A DNA stretch of 64,000 nt from an uncultured Clostridia bacterium (GCA_934122155.1 CAKOVX010000007.1:10880-74879); one strand, 5' to 3'; positions 1 through 8,934 are shown, numbered from the stretch's first letter. The notes: generated from the sequence alone by a model not told the origin. Made by a program: numbers and translations.

Positions 1-325
1 ATCCTGCTGATTGTAATGACCTAATTGCTGCTTCACGACCAGAACCTGGTCCTTTTACAAATACTTCTACTGATTTTAATCCATGTTCCATTGCTGCTTT
101 AGCTGCTGTTTCAGCTGCTTCTCCTGCTGCAAATGGTGTGCTTTTTCTTGAACCTTTAAAACCTAGTTCACCAGCACTTGCCCAAGAAATTGCATTTCCT
201 TGAACATCTGTAATTGTAACAATTGTATTGTTAAAACTAGAATGAATATGAGCCATACCTTTTTCAATATTTTTTCTGTCTCTTCTTCTAGTTACTGTTT
301 TTTTAGTTACATTTTTTGTTGCCAT
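1..325 (-). CDS. rpsK: 30S ribosomal protein S11 (partial, C-terminus off the window)
   Basis: S11 is a 30S platform protein that contacts 16S rRNA near the mRNA exit. About 108 N-terminal codons are present, with a basic N-terminus followed by the S11 core [18 protein letters not shown] and the segment [16 protein letters not shown]. The ATG at 323-325 follows an AAGGAGGG ribosome binding site. It lies directly downstream of rpsM, as usual in the alpha operon; rpsD, rpoA and rplQ would be expected to the left. The last roughly 20 residues are missing only because of the window edge. Confidence 0.96.
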   Translation of the reverse strand, partial: MATKNVTKKTVTRRRDRKNIEKGMAHIHSSFNNTIVTITDVQGNAISWASAGELGFKGSRKSTPFAAGEAAETAAKAAMEHGLKSVEVFVKGPGSGREAAIRSLQSAG

Positions 326-369
326 TTTTAATTATTCCCTCCTTATTTAGGCTTTGTTACTTTTGCTAA

Positions 370-735
370 TTATTTTTTGCTTTTGCTAACTAATTTTCTA
401 GGGCCTTTTCTTGTACGGGCATTAGTTTTTGTTCTTTGTCCTCTAACTGGAAGACCTCTTCTATGTCTTAAACCTCTATAACATCCAATTTCAGTTAGTC
501 TTTTAATATTTAATGCAACTTCTCTACGTAAGTCACCTTCAACTTTATAACCATCCATAGCTTTTCTAATTGCTTGTACTTGGTCATCTGTTAAATCTTT
601 TACTCTAATATCTGGATTAACTTTTGCTTCTGCTAGAATTTTTTGAGCACTTGCTAGTCCAATACCATAAATATATGTTAGACCAATTTCTACTCTTTTT
701 TCTCTAGGTAAATCAACTCCTGCTATACGAGCCAT
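370..735 (-). CDS. rpsM: 30S ribosomal protein S13
   Basis: S13 sits in the 30S head and contacts the P-site tRNA and bridges to 23S rRNA. The 121-residue protein starts [14 protein letters not shown], has the helix-hairpin-helix region [17 protein letters not shown] near residues 17-33, and ends in the strongly basic tail with [14 protein letters not shown] that reaches the tRNA. Length is normal for the family. It is transcribed between rpmJ and rpsK; the 213-bp gap to rpmJ carries two strong hairpins. Confidence 0.97.
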   Translation of the reverse strand: MARIAGVDLPREKRVEIGLTYIYGIGLASAQKILAEAKVNPDIRVKDLTDDQVQAIRKAMDGYKVEGDLRREVALNIKRLTEIGCYRGLRHRRGLPVRGQRTKTNARTRKGPRKLVSKSKK

Positions 736-801
736 TTTTTTGCACCTCCATAGTTTTTTATTTTGCTATTCTTAAATTTTGTTTTTTGGTTTGTCTTAAG
801 T

Positions 802-846
802 TATTATTGGTGAAATGCATTAGTATTTTTATACTAATCAATAATA
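802..846. repeat. Intergenic inverted repeat (rpmJ-rpsM gap)
   Basis: Outer arms TATTATTG (802-809) and CAATAATA (839-846) enclose a second perfect pair, ATTAGTAT (819-826) and ATACTAAT (831-838), around a TTTT loop, with a nine-base bulge on one side only. The ATTAGTAT core also occurs at one end of the larger hairpin repeats at 1099 and 6853. No T-run follows in the direction of transcription, so this is more likely an mRNA structure or processing site than a terminator. Confidence 0.6.
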
Positions 847-864
847 CTTTCAGACATATATATA

Positions 865-927
865 AACACAAATCAGAATTAAAAGGAAAATAAATTTTCC
901 TTTCAGCCGCTATCTAAAATTTGTGTT
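865..927. repeat. Intergenic nested hairpin (rpmJ-rpsM gap)
   Basis: Arms AACACAAAT (865-873) and ATTTGTGTT (919-927) enclose an inner pair AAAGGAAAAT and ATTTTCCTTT. The two stems are separated by unpaired bases including GCGGCTG read on the minus strand. The structure lies just downstream of the rpmJ stop codon inside the operon, so it would be part of the ribosomal mRNA. Function unknown. Confidence 0.6.
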
Positions 928-948
928 ATATTCAATAATTATAATAAA

Positions 949-1062
949 TTAACCTTGTCTTTGTTTGTGTTTTGGGTTTTCACAGATTACTCTGATAACG
1001 CCTTTTCTTTTAATAACTTTGCATTTTTCACACATAGGTTTTACTGATGGTCTTACTTTCAT
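949..1062 (-). CDS. rpmJ: 50S ribosomal protein L36
   Basis: A 37-residue large-subunit protein, found by translating the minus strand between rpsM and infA. It starts [16 protein letters not shown] and has the zinc-binding form of the protein (C-x2-C, then a third Cys 13 residues on and H five residues after that). Position between infA and rpsM is the classical one. It is too short for most gene finders but unambiguous in sequence. Confidence 0.96.
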   Translation of the reverse strand: MKVRPSVKPMCEKCKVIKRKGVIRVICENPKHKQRQG

Positions 1063-1098
1063 TTTAGTTCATTCCTTTCTTAGATTAGTTTTATATTG

Positions 1099-1274
1099 AA
1101 TTTTAAAAAGAATTAGTATATTGCTATGCTGAGACTGTTAAGGCTTTGCCTGTTACAGTGTCAGTATGCCTTTGGCTGGAAGAATTTATTTGAAAGGCAA
1201 TGGCGCATACGTTTGTATGTAACCGCGTTTCAAATGAATTCTGACAACGCAAGATGCTGATTATTTTTAAAATT
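1099..1274. repeat. Long intergenic hairpin repeat, copy A
   Basis: Left arm 1099-1124 and right arm 1249-1274 are imperfect inverted repeats of 26 bases with 4 mismatches, two of which would be G-U pairs in RNA. The inner ends are ATTAGTATATTGC on the left and GCAAGATGCTGAT on the right. Inside are further stems, for example ACTGT with ACAGT around 1136-1161 and CATAC with GTATG around 1206-1218. The right arm runs into the infA stop codon. Related elements lie at 6853-6964, 7175-7205 and 8164-8285. Confidence 0.7.
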
Positions 1275-1492
1275 TACTTAGCACGCCATGTAATACGACC
1301 CTTACTAAGATCATAAGGCGATAATTCAACTTTTACTTTATCTCCTGGAAGAATTTTGATATAATTCATTCTTAATTTTCCAGAAATATGAGCTAAGATT
1401 TGATGTCCATTTTCTAATTCAACTTTAAAATTAGTATTTGGTAATGCTTCTACAACAGTACCTTCAACTTCTATAACATCCTCTTTTGACAT
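1274..1492 (-). CDS. infA: Translation initiation factor IF-1
   Basis: IF-1 binds the 30S A site during initiation. The 72-residue OB-fold protein begins [19 protein letters not shown] and contains [19 protein letters not shown], both typical. The ATG at 1490-1492 is chosen because it follows GGAGG at good spacing; a longer reading frame adds ten residues with no family support. It sits between map and rpmJ as in most Bacillota, without the KOW-domain gene that some Clostridia carry here. Confidence 0.95.
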   Translation of the reverse strand: MSKEDVIEVEGTVVEALPNTNFKVELENGHQILAHISGKLRMNYIKILPGDKVKVELSPYDLSKGRITWRAK

Positions 1493-1583
1493 ATTTTCCT
1501 CCATTATTTTCTTTAAAAACACATTTAATATATTTAGATAATTTTTCCAATATATATAAGTGCGCTATCTTATATAGTATACT

Positions 1584-2360
1584 TTATTTTCTCAATAATG
1601 TCAATATTTCTGGCTCTTTTTCTGTAATTAAAATTGTATTTTCATAATGTGCTGCTAAAGATCCATCTTCAGTAACAATAGTCCATCCATCATCTAATAC
1701 ACATATATTAGGTTTTCCTATCATTACCATTGGTTCTATTGCTAGAGTCATGCCAGGTTCAAGTCTTATTCCTCTTCCAGCTTTTCCGTAGTTTGGTATT
1801 CCTGGTTCCTCATGCATTTCTTCTCCTATTCCATGTCCTTGAAATTCTCTTACAACATTGTAACCATTTTTTTCCACAAATTCTCCTATTGCATGAGAAA
1901 TGTCTCCAACTCTATTGCCTTTTACAGCATATTTAATTCCTTCAAAAAATGCTTGTTTTGTAATGTCTACTAATTTTTGTTTTTCTGGTGAAGATTTTCC
2001 AACAATAAATGTTCTTGCTGCATCACCATTAAAGCCATTCTTATATACCACTAGATCTATACTTACAACATCTCCATCTTTAATTACTGTTTTCTTTGAT
2101 GGTATTCCATGTATTATCTCATCATTTATTGAGATACATAGAGTTCCTGGAAATGGTGGCACTCCCTTTTCACCACTAGGGTAGCCTTTTTGAGCCGGAA
2201 TCCCCCCATGTTCTCTAATAATTTTATCTGCAAAATTATCTAAGTCCATTGTTGTTATTCCTGGCTTTATGTATTTTTCTATTTCTTCATATACTAAAGC
2301 GGTAAGTTTACATGCTTCTCGCATTTTTTCAATTTCTTTTTTTGATTTTATTGTTACCAA
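1584..2360 (-). CDS. map: Methionine aminopeptidase type I
   Basis: Removes the initiator methionine from nascent proteins in the cytoplasm. The 258-residue protein has the pita-bread fold ligands of the dinuclear metal site: the Asp of VVSIDLVVYKNG, the Asp of NGDAARTF, the His of FQGHGIGEEMHEEPG, the Glu of LAIEPMV and the Glu of AAHYENT. It lacks an N-terminal extension, so it is type Ia. It is 13 bp downstream of adk, the normal secY-adk-map order. Confidence 0.96.
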   Translation of the reverse strand: MVTIKSKKEIEKMREACKLTALVYEEIEKYIKPGITTMDLDNFADKIIREHGGIPAQKGYPSGEKGVPPFPGTLCISINDEIIHGIPSKKTVIKDGDVVSIDLVVYKNGFNGDAARTFIVGKSSPEKQKLVDITKQAFFEGIKYAVKGNRVGDISHAIGEFVEKNGYNVVREFQGHGIGEEMHEEPGIPNYGKAGRGIRLEPGMTLAIEPMVMIGKPNICVLDDGWTIVTEDGSLAAHYENTILITEKEPEILTLLRK

Positions 2361-2373
2361 TTTTTTTGCCTTT

Positions 2374-3036
2374 CTATTTAATTTTTTCAGCTATAATGTC
2401 AATTACTTTTTCTGATGAATTTGCAGCATTAGGTTCTTCTGGGCTAATAGTAAGTAGAACTCCTTGTTCTTTATAATATTCTACTAATCCTTTTGAATTT
2501 TCTCTATAAACCTCTAGTCTAGTTTTTATTGCTTCTTCTGTATCATCATTTCTTGTAACAAGCTCCGAACCACAAATGTCACATATTCCTGGTACCTTTG
2601 ATGGTTTGAATTTTGTATTATATATTGCTCCACACTCTTTATTTGAGCACGTTGCTCTATTCAAAATTCTCTCTACTATAATTTGGTCAGGTATTACTAA
2701 TTCTGGCACTACATCTACCTTTTTTCCTTTTTCTTTTAAAATTTCGTCTAATGCTTTTGCTTGCTCAACTGTTCTTGGAAATCCGTCTAATATAACGCCT
2801 TCTTTAGTGTCATCCCAATTTAGTCTGTCTCTTACAATATCAATTGTAACCTCATCTGGAACCAATTTTCCTTGTGAAATATAACTACTAGCTAACTTAC
2901 CAAGTTCAGTTTCTTTTTTTATTTGTTCTCTGAACATATCTCCTGTTGAAATATGAGGTAAGTTTGTTTTTTTAGCTAAAATTTTAGCAGTTGTTCCTTT
3001 TCCACTTCCTGGAGCTCCTAACATAATAATGTACAT
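2374..3036 (-). CDS. adk: Adenylate kinase
   Basis: Interconverts ATP plus AMP and two ADP. The 220-residue protein starts with P-loop GAPGSGKGT at about residues 7-15, has the AMP-binding segment STGDMFR and the DGFPRT motif. The LID domain carries CSNKEC and CDIC, a four-cysteine zinc site as in Gram-positive long-form enzymes. It lies between secY and map in the spc operon. Confidence 0.97.
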   Translation of the reverse strand: MYIIMLGAPGSGKGTTAKILAKKTNLPHISTGDMFREQIKKETELGKLASSYISQGKLVPDEVTIDIVRDRLNWDDTKEGVILDGFPRTVEQAKALDEILKEKGKKVDVVPELVIPDQIIVERILNRATCSNKECGAIYNTKFKPSKVPGICDICGSELVTRNDDTEEAIKTRLEVYRENSKGLVEYYKEQGVLLTISPEEPNAANSSEKVIDIIAEKIK

Positions 3037-3062
3037 ATTTTAGTTCTCCTTTCACGCATTAC

Positions 3063-3093
3063 GGACGGAACCAGTTTTTACGCCTGTCCGTCC
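3063..3093. other. Hairpin between secY and adk
   Basis: Complementary GC-rich arms beginning GGACGGAACCAG and ending CCTGTCCGTCC in a 64-bp gap. There is no U-run after it in the minus direction, so it is not a typical intrinsic terminator. It may be an mRNA processing or stability element. Confidence 0.4.
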
Positions 3094-3100
3094 CTTCTGC

Positions 3101-4426
3101 TTAATCTAAAAATCCCTTATAATGTCTCATAACCAATAATGATTCTAATTGTTGTACCATTTCAAGTGCAACACCTACAACGATTAGTATTGATGTACCA
3201 CCAAATGCTAAGTTTACGTTTGGTATAAATCTTACAAGCATAGGTAATATTGCTATAACTGCTAAGAATAGTCCTCCAAACCATAATAACTTAGATAATA
3301 CTGATGATAAATAATCTGTTGTTGGTTTTCCTGCTCTAATTCCTGGTATGAATCCACCATTTTTCTTAATATTGTTTGATACTTCTGCTGGGTTGAATGT
3401 TGCATAAGTATAGAAAAATGTAAATCCAATAATTAGCAATAAATATACAATTGCATTTGCAATAGTGTACCCTACTGGTACAGCTGATGTTGAAGTTGCA
3501 ATTGAAAATTTATATATTACTGACCAGAAGCCAGTTTGGTTTGCAATGTTTGGTGCAAACATTTGAATAATCATAGCTGGGAATGTCATAAATGATGAAG
3601 CAAAAATTATTGGCATAACACCTGCCATTGCTAGCTTAAGTGGAATATGTGTATTTTGTGCTCCTACCATTTTTCTTCCAACTACTTTTTTAGCATATTG
3701 TACAGGTATTCTTCTTTCTGCTTGTTGTACAAATACAACTCCAGCAATTAAAATAATTGCTCCTATAATGATTGCTAAAGAAGTTAATAGTCCTGCTGTA
3801 CTAAATGAACCTGTTCCAAATATTAGGTTCCAAATCATTGTTACTGCACTTGGCAAGCCTGAAATAATACCTACAAATATAATCATAGAAATACCGTTTC
3901 CAATACCTTTATTTGTGATTTGATCTCCTAACCACATTAAAAGTGATGTTCCTGCCATTAGTGAAATAACTACTAAAAATCCTGTTAAAAAGTCAGTTTT
4001 TACGAAAATTCCAGAAGATTTATATGTTAAATATAGTCCAATTCCTTCAATTAAGGCAAGTATAACTGTTAGAATTTTAGTATATTTATTTATTTTGTTT
4101 CTTCCTTCTTCTCCTCCTTCTTTCATTAGTCTTTCTAATGAAGGAATTACCATTCCTAATAATTGAATTACAATTGAAGCTGTAATATATGGTGTAATGG
4201 TCATAGCAAAGATAGAGAATCTTGAGAAAGCTCCACCTGAAATTAAGTCTATTAGACCTGCTATGCCACTACTTGCATTACTCATTGCTTCACTTAAAGT
4301 AACTGTATTTACACCAGGTACTGTAATAAAACAGCCTAATCTAAATAGTACTATTAAAAGTAATGTATATAGAATTCTCTTTCTAACATCTGGTGTTTTA
4401 AATGCATTTTTAATAGTTTTAAACAT
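3101..4426 (-). CDS. secY: Protein translocase subunit SecY
   Basis: Forms the membrane channel of the Sec translocon. The 441-residue protein has about ten membrane segments, starting after KTPDVRKRILYTLLLI, with the plug-region residues of SecY near 60-75 and the cytoplasmic loop RIPVQYAKK at about residue 240. The C-terminus MRHYKGFLD is typical. It starts by a TAATG one-base overlap with the rplO stop, implying translational coupling. Confidence 0.97.
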   Translation of the reverse strand: MFKTIKNAFKTPDVRKRILYTLLLIVLFRLGCFITVPGVNTVTLSEAMSNASSGIAGLIDLISGGAFSRFSIFAMTITPYITASIVIQLLGMVIPSLERLMKEGGEEGRNKINKYTKILTVILALIEGIGLYLTYKSSGIFVKTDFLTGFLVVISLMAGTSLLMWLGDQITNKGIGNGISMIIFVGIISGLPSAVTMIWNLIFGTGSFSTAGLLTSLAIIIGAIILIAGVVFVQQAERRIPVQYAKKVVGRKMVGAQNTHIPLKLAMAGVMPIIFASSFMTFPAMIIQMFAPNIANQTGFWSVIYKFSIATSTSAVPVGYTIANAIVYLLLIIGFTFFYTYATFNPAEVSNNIKKNGGFIPGIRAGKPTTDYLSSVLSKLLWFGGLFLAVIAILPMLVRFIPNVNLAFGGTSILIVVGVALEMVQQLESLLVMRHYKGFLD

Positions 4427-4863
4427 TAAATCACCTCAGCCTTTCCACCTAAAGCTTCAATTTTTTCTTGTGCAGCTTTGGTGAATTTTACAGCTTTAAC
4501 GTTTACTTTTTTATCTAATTTTCCTGTTGCAAGTATAACAATTCCGTCTTTTGCTTTACGAATAATTCCATCTTCGATTAAGCTTTCTGCTGTAACGTCT
4601 TCTTTGCTTGATTTATTAAGCATTGTAAGTGTTACTTCTACATAATCATTTGCATGGACGCTATTGTTGAATCCTCTTTTTGGTAATCTTCTATATAAAG
4701 GAGTTTGACCACCTTCAAAGCCTCTTCTAACTCCGCCGCCACTTCTTGCTTTTTGTCCTTTATGTCCTCTTCCAGAAGTTTTTCCAAGACCTGAACCAAC
4801 TCCACGACCTACAACTGTTCTTTTCTTTGTTTTTTGTGCTGGTTTTAATTCGTCTAATTTCAT
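4426..4863 (-). CDS. rplO: 50S ribosomal protein L15
   Basis: Late-assembly large-subunit protein that binds 23S rRNA. The 145-residue protein begins MKLDELKPA and has the Gly/Arg-rich extension [19 protein letters not shown] typical of L15. It directly follows rpsE by 27 bp, with no room for rpmD (L30), which normally lies between them. Confidence 0.96.
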   Translation of the reverse strand: MKLDELKPAQKTKKRTVVGRGVGSGLGKTSGRGHKGQKARSGGGVRRGFEGGQTPLYRRLPKRGFNNSVHANDYVEVTLTMLNKSSKEDVTAESLIEDGIIRKAKDGIVILATGKLDKKVNVKAVKFTKAAQEKIEALGGKAEVI

Positions 4864-4890
4864 TTTGCGATTACACCTCCTATTTTTAAA

Positions 4891-5382
4891 TTATAATATT
4901 TCTTCTACTGTTTTTCCTCTTTTTTTAGCAATTTGTTCTGCTGTTTTCATGCTCTTTAATCCTTCGATTGTAGCATAAACAACATTTCTTGGGTTGTTTG
5001 TTCCAACAACTTTAGTTCTAATATCTTTGTAACCTGCAAGCTCTAGAACTGGTCTTACGCTACCTCCAGCGATAACTCCAGTACCTTCAGCAGCTGGTTT
5101 TAATATAACACTAGCACTTCCAAATTTGCCTACATATTCATGAGGAATTGTTGTACCTACAACTGGAACTTCAACTAAATTCTTTTTAGCTTCTTCAATA
5201 GCTTTTTTTATAGCATCTGGAACTTCTGCTGCTTTTCCATTTCCTACACCAATATGACCATTTTCGTCTCCTACAACAACTACTGCGCTAAATCTAAAAG
5301 TTCTACCACCTTTAACAACTTTTGCTACTCTGTTGATTGCAACTACTTTTTCTTTTAATTCTGATGTATTTTCTGATTGCAC
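4891..5382 (-). CDS. rpsE: 30S ribosomal protein S5
   Basis: S5 contributes to decoding fidelity and helicase activity at the mRNA entry. The 163-residue protein has the S5 N-terminal domain [18 protein letters not shown], the GIGNGKA-like segment [16 protein letters not shown] and the C-terminal domain with [18 protein letters not shown]. The start is GTG at 5380-5382 behind AGGAGGG. It lies 17 bp downstream of rplR. Confidence 0.96.
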   Translation of the reverse strand: MQSENTSELKEKVVAINRVAKVVKGGRTFRFSAVVVVGDENGHIGVGNGKAAEVPDAIKKAIEEAKKNLVEVPVVGTTIPHEYVGKFGSASVILKPAAEGTGVIAGGSVRPVLELAGYKDIRTKVVGTNNPRNVVYATIEGLKSMKTAEQIAKKRGKTVEEIL

Positions 5383-5399
5383 TTTAATTTCCCTCCTTT

Positions 5400-5759
5400 T
5401 TAAAATGTTAATCCGCCTTCTCTGGCTGCTTCTGCTAATTCTTTTACAACACCATGATAAATATAACCGCCTCTATCAAAAACAACTTCTTTGATATTTT
5501 TTTCTAAAGCTCTTTTTGCGATTAAAGCTCCTACTTCTTTAGCAGCTTCTTTATTTGAATGTTTTGTTTTAACTTCTTTATCTAGAGTAGAAGCTTGAAC
5601 TAGAGTGTTTCCTGCAACATCATCAATTACTTGTACAAAAAGGTTGTTATTGCTTCTAAATACACATAATCTTGGACGATCTGCTGTTCCAGAAATTTTA
5701 TTACGTACTCTTGCATGTCTTCTTTCTCTTTCAGCTTTTCTATCTATTTTCTTAATCAT
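5400..5759 (-). CDS. rplR: 50S ribosomal protein L18
   Basis: Binds 5S rRNA in the central protuberance. The 119-residue protein has the basic N-terminus [18 protein letters not shown] and the signature [19 protein letters not shown], ending [20 protein letters not shown]. Normal length and position between rplF and rpsE. Confidence 0.97.
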   Translation of the reverse strand: MIKKIDRKAERERRHARVRNKISGTADRPRLCVFRSNNNLFVQVIDDVAGNTLVQASTLDKEVKTKHSNKEAAKEVGALIAKRALEKNIKEVVFDRGGYIYHGVVKELAEAAREGGLTF

Positions 5760-5835
5760 CTTTTTCTCCTTTCTATTAACGTAACAGCGTTAATAATATT
5801 AAGAATATTTAATACTTTTTGGTTTTAGCCTAATT

Positions 5836-6375
5836 TTATTTCTTGCCAGCTTTACCTTCTTTTCTTCTAATATGCTCTTCAGCATACTTAATACCTTTAC
5901 CTCTATATACTTCTGGTGGTCTTTTTGTTCTAATAACTGCTGCTGTTTGACCAACTAGCTCTTTATCTATTCCTCTTACTGTGATGTGGTTAGCATCTGC
6001 TAAATCAAAGCTAATTCCTTCTGGAGCTTTAACTTCAACTGGATGAGAATAACCTAAATTTAATACTAAATCATTACCCTTCTTTTGTGCTCTGTAACCA
6101 ACACCATTTATTTCTAAGTTTCTTTTAAATTCATTTACAACACCTTCAATCATATTGCTGATTAAAGTTCTTGTTAAACCATGTAAGCTTCTATTTATAG
6201 CTTCATCGTTAGGTCTTGTTACTGTGATAGTATTACCATCAATAGTAACTGTCATATTTTTATGCAAATCCTTTTCTAATGTACCTTTTGGTCCTTTTAC
6301 AACTATATGATTATCATTTAATGTAACTTCTACACCTTCTGGTACAGTAATAGGTTTATTTCCTATTCTTGACAT
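5836..6375 (-). CDS. rplF: 50S ribosomal protein L6
   Basis: Large-subunit protein near the GTPase-associated centre. The 179-residue protein begins MSRIGNKPITVPEGVEV and has two L6 repeat domains; the second includes GYRAQKKGNDLVLNLGYSHP and the C-terminal RPPEVYRGKGIKYAEEHIRR. The 76-bp gap to rplR holds a small hairpin with ATTAACG and CGTTAAT arms. Confidence 0.97.
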   Translation of the reverse strand: MSRIGNKPITVPEGVEVTLNDNHIVVKGPKGTLEKDLHKNMTVTIDGNTITVTRPNDEAINRSLHGLTRTLISNMIEGVVNEFKRNLEINGVGYRAQKKGNDLVLNLGYSHPVEVKAPEGISFDLADANHITVRGIDKELVGQTAAVIRTKRPPEVYRGKGIKYAEEHIRRKEGKAGKK

Positions 6376-6393
6376 TTTTTAGTTCCTCCTTTC

Positions 6394-6792
6394 CTACCAA
6401 ATATATGCTAATACTTCTCCTCCAAGTCCTTCTGTTCTTGCTTCCTTATCTGTTTTAATTCCTTTTGATGTAGAAATTAAAGCAATACCTAAGCCATTTA
6501 GAACTTGTGGTAATTCTTCTTTAGATGCATAAACTCTTAATCCTGGTTTACTAATTCTTCTTAAACCATCAATTACTCTTGCACCTTTTTCATCATATTT
6601 TAAAGTAATACGAATTACACCTTGAGTGTTATCGCTTATCTCTTCATATTCTGCAATGTATCCTTCTTTAAATAGAATTTCTGCAATAGCTTTTTTCATA
6701 TTTGAAGCTGGAACATCAACTGTTTTATGTTTTTTACTATTTGCATTTCTAATTCTTGTTAACATATCTGCGATTGGATCTGTTGTATTCAA
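6394..6792 (-). CDS. rpsH: 30S ribosomal protein S8
   Basis: Primary 16S rRNA-binding protein and, in model species, a translational repressor of the spc operon. The TTG at 6790-6792 is taken as start because AGGAGG lies eight bases before it and it gives the family length of 132 residues, beginning with [17 protein letters not shown]. The C-terminal motif [20 protein letters not shown] is typical. A longer upstream reading frame exists but has no family match. Confidence 0.95.
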   Translation of the reverse strand: MNTTDPIADMLTRIRNANSKKHKTVDVPASNMKKAIAEILFKEGYIAEYEEISDNTQGVIRITLKYDEKGARVIDGLRRISKPGLRVYASKEELPQVLNGLGIALISTSKGIKTDKEARTEGLGGEVLAYIW

Positions 6793-6852
6793 AATTATTC
6801 CCTCCTTTTTAAATTTACTCAAATTCACTTTATGTTTCAAGCTGTTATTTCG

Positions 6853-6964
6853 AATTTAAATTAGTATATTGCAAGGAAAGCAAGTGAAAAATTTTGAAAT
6901 TGTACTTTTGTACATTGAAAAATTTTTACACGTAGCTTGACAAAGCAAGATGCTGATTTAAATT
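6853..6964. repeat. Long intergenic hairpin repeat, copy B
   Basis: Arms 6853-6872 and 6945-6964 are inverted repeats of 20 bases with 3 mismatches. Inner ends are TTAGTATATTGC and GCAAGATGCTGAT, as in copy A. The centre forms a second stem with AAAATTTT-type arms and GTAC-TTTT-GTAC at the tip. It begins a few bases after the rpsN stop codon and ends about 60 bp before rpsH. Its inner part aligns base for base over long stretches with copy D. Confidence 0.75.
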
Positions 6965-6972
6965 TGAAAGAA

Positions 6973-7158
6973 TTACCAGCTTGCTTTTTTCACTCCCGGA
7001 ATTTCTCCTTTATGAGCTAATTCTCTAAAGCAAACACGGCAAATTCCATATTTTCTGATATATGCATGTGGTCTTCCACAAATTTTGCAACGATTATATT
7101 CTCTTGTTTTGTATTTTTGTTCTCTTTGTTGTTTAACTTTTAAAGACTTCTTAGCCAT
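6973..7158 (-). CDS. rpsN: 30S ribosomal protein S14, zinc type
   Basis: 30S head protein. The 61-residue form carries the zinc ribbon C-x2-C-x12-C-x2-C (CKIC then CRVC), as in most Gram-positive bacteria. Begins [16 protein letters not shown] and ends [11 protein letters not shown]. Flanked on both sides by members of the hairpin repeat family. Confidence 0.97.
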   Translation of the reverse strand: MAKKSLKVKQQREQKYKTREYNRCKICGRPHAYIRKYGICRVCFRELAHKGEIPGVKKASW

Positions 7159-7174
7159 TTATTTCTCCTTTCTT

Positions 7175-7205
7175 ACACTCGCCTCTTGACAGCGCAAGAC
7201 GCAGT
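7175..7205. repeat. Partial hairpin repeat, copy C
   Basis: The segment around ACACTCGCC followed by TTGACAGCGCAAGACGCAG matches the right end of copy B (ACACGTAGC followed by TTGACAAAGCAAGATGCTG). The left half is absent, so this looks like a solo end or a truncated copy. It lies just after the rplE stop codon, the same position relative to the upstream gene as the other copies. Confidence 0.55.
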
Positions 7206-7211
7206 TTATAA

Positions 7212-7751
7212 TTAATTTTGGAATGGCATTCCTAATAATGAAAGCAATTCTTTTGCTTCTTCATCTGTCTTAGCAGTAGTAACGAATATTATATCCATAC
7301 CTCTAATTTTGTCAATTTTATCATATTCGATTTCTGGGAAAATTAATTGTTCTTTAATTCCCATTGAGTAATTTCCTCTACCATCAAATGAGTTATTAGA
7401 TACTCCTCTAAAATCTCTTACTCTTGGTAATGCTACATTAAATAGTTTGTATGCAAAATCATACATTTTTCCACTTCTTAATGTAACTTTGCATCCAATA
7501 TTAACACCTTCTCTAATTTTGAAAGCAGCAATAGCTTTTTTTGCTTTTGTTACTATTGGAGTTTGACCTGTAATTATTTTTAAATCATTTATTGTGTTGT
7601 CTAATGCTTTTGGATTGTCTTTCATATCTCCTAATCCAACATTGATAACTATTTTTTCTAGTTTTGGAACTTCCATTACTGATTTATAGTTAAATTTTTT
7701 CATCAATGCAGGTACAACTTCTTTTTGATATTGTTCTTTTAATATTTCCAT
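7212..7751 (-). CDS. rplE: 50S ribosomal protein L5
   Basis: Binds 5S rRNA and contacts P-site tRNA. The 179-residue protein shows the L5 signature [17 protein letters not shown] and the segment [16 protein letters not shown], and ends [17 protein letters not shown]. Normal position between rplX and rpsN. Confidence 0.97.
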   Translation of the reverse strand: MEILKEQYQKEVVPALMKKFNYKSVMEVPKLEKIVINVGLGDMKDNPKALDNTINDLKIITGQTPIVTKAKKAIAAFKIREGVNIGCKVTLRSGKMYDFAYKLFNVALPRVRDFRGVSNNSFDGRGNYSMGIKEQLIFPEIEYDKIDKIRGMDIIFVTTAKTDEEAKELLSLLGMPFQN

Positions 7752-7773
7752 AAGTCTTTAATAGACCTCCTTC

Positions 7774-8082
7774 CTATTTTAATTTGTTTCCACATTTTTT
7801 GCAAACACGTACTTTTGTATCTCCCTCTACTAAGTAACCAATTCTTGTTGCTTTGTTACATTTTGGACATACTACATTTACTTTGCTACTATGTATGCTA
7901 CATTCTACTGGAATAATTCCGCCTTCTTCTCCTTGTTTTCTTGGTTTAACATGTTTTTTACGAATATTAACACCTTTAACAAGTACTTTTTGTGTTTTTG
8001 GAATTACTTCTAAAACTTCTCCAGTTTTTCCTTTATCATTTCCAGATAAAACTTTAACTGTATCACCTTTTTTAATTTTCAT
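7774..8082 (-). CDS. rplX: 50S ribosomal protein L24
   Basis: Assembly initiator at the exit tunnel. The 102-residue protein begins MKIKKGDTVKVLSGNDKGK, the KOW motif. Its C-terminus carries CPKC and CKKC, a zinc-ribbon-like pair found in some Bacillota L24 proteins. It follows rplN after a 200-bp gap occupied by hairpin repeat D. Confidence 0.96.
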   Translation of the reverse strand: MKIKKGDTVKVLSGNDKGKTGEVLEVIPKTQKVLVKGVNIRKKHVKPRKQGEEGGIIPVECSIHSSKVNVVCPKCNKATRIGYLVEGDTKVRVCKKCGNKLK

Positions 8083-8163
8083 CTTTACTTTTCACCTCTT
8101 CTTTTTAAATTTATAAGGTTCTCTGTTATTTCTTAAATTTTAAATAACGACTTCCCACTGCCT

Positions 8164-8285
8164 AAGCTAATCAAAAATGGTAGATTACTAGGCAACTAAG
8201 TAAAAATTTCTGAAACTATACGTGCTGTATGTTGAAGGAATTTTTACGAAGGTTAACGACGTAAGATGCCGTTTTTCATTAGCTT
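8164..8285. repeat. Long intergenic hairpin repeat, copy D
   Basis: Arms 8164-8188 and 8261-8285 are inverted repeats of 25 bases with 5 mismatches. The inner right end GTAAGATGCC corresponds to GCAAGATGCT of copies A and B. Inside, GTAAAAATTTC pairs with GGAATTTTTAC, and the whole centre aligns with copy B. The right arm overlaps the rplN stop codon. Confidence 0.72.
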
Positions 8286-8655
8286 ATAGAACTTCTGGAG
8301 CTAATGAAAGAATCTTCATATACTCTCCATCTCTTAATTCTCTAGCTACTGGCCCAAATATACGAGTTCCTTTTGGTGTTTTATCATCTTTTATAATAAC
8401 AGCTGCATTTTCATCAAATCTTACATAAGAACCATCTGCTCTTCTAATTGGCTTTTTAGTTCTTACAACAACAGCTTTTACTACATCACCTTTTTTAACA
8501 ACTCCACCACCAGGTATAGCTGTTTTTACAGATGCAACAATAATATCGCCTACACCAGCGTATTTTCTATATGAACCACCTAAACATCTGATACACATAA
8601 TTTCTTTTGCACCAGTGTTGTCAGCAACTTTTAATATACTTTGTTGTTGTACCAT
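8284..8655 (-). CDS. rplN: 50S ribosomal protein L14
   Basis: Large-subunit interface protein that also binds the silencing factor RsfS. The 123-residue protein starts [18 protein letters not shown] and has the L14 signature [19 protein letters not shown]. One residue longer than the usual 122. Its stop codon lies within the right arm of hairpin repeat D. Confidence 0.97.
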   Translation of the reverse strand: MVQQQSILKVADNTGAKEIMCIRCLGGSYRKYAGVGDIIVASVKTAIPGGGVVKKGDVVKAVVVRTKKPIRRADGSYVRFDENAAVIIKDDKTPKGTRIFGPVARELRDGEYMKILSLAPEVL

Positions 8656-8669
8656 TTTGGTATCCTCCT

Positions 8670-8933
8670 TTATTTAATAACTGCTTTTTCTACAACTTCA
8701 ACTACTCTCCATCTCTTATCTTTAGAAAGTGGTCTAGTTTCCATTACTCTAACTTTATCTCCCATTTGGCATTCATTGTTTTCGTCATGAGCTTTTAGTT
8801 TATATGTTCTTTTTTGAATTTTTCCGTACATTTTGTTCATAACATTGGTTTTAACAGCTACAACAACTGTTTTGTCCATTTTGTCAGAAACAACTGTACC
8901 TATCATTTCTTTACGAAGGTTTCTTTCTTCCAT
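8670..8933 (-). CDS. rpsQ: 30S ribosomal protein S17
   Basis: OB-fold 30S protein that binds the 5' domain of 16S rRNA. The 87-residue protein begins [20 protein letters not shown] and contains [20 protein letters not shown] and the [14 protein letters not shown] signature. Follows rpmC by a single base. Confidence 0.96.
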   Translation of the reverse strand: MEERNLRKEMIGTVVSDKMDKTVVVAVKTNVMNKMYGKIQKRTYKLKAHDENNECQMGDKVRVMETRPLSKDKRWRVVEVVEKAVIK

Positions 8934-8934
8934 A

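Noticed and set aside
1099..1274. Insertion sequence or tRNA-like element between infA and rpmJ
   Set aside because: The element has inverted ends but no transposase, is under 200 bp, and does not fold as a cloverleaf with conserved tRNA bases.
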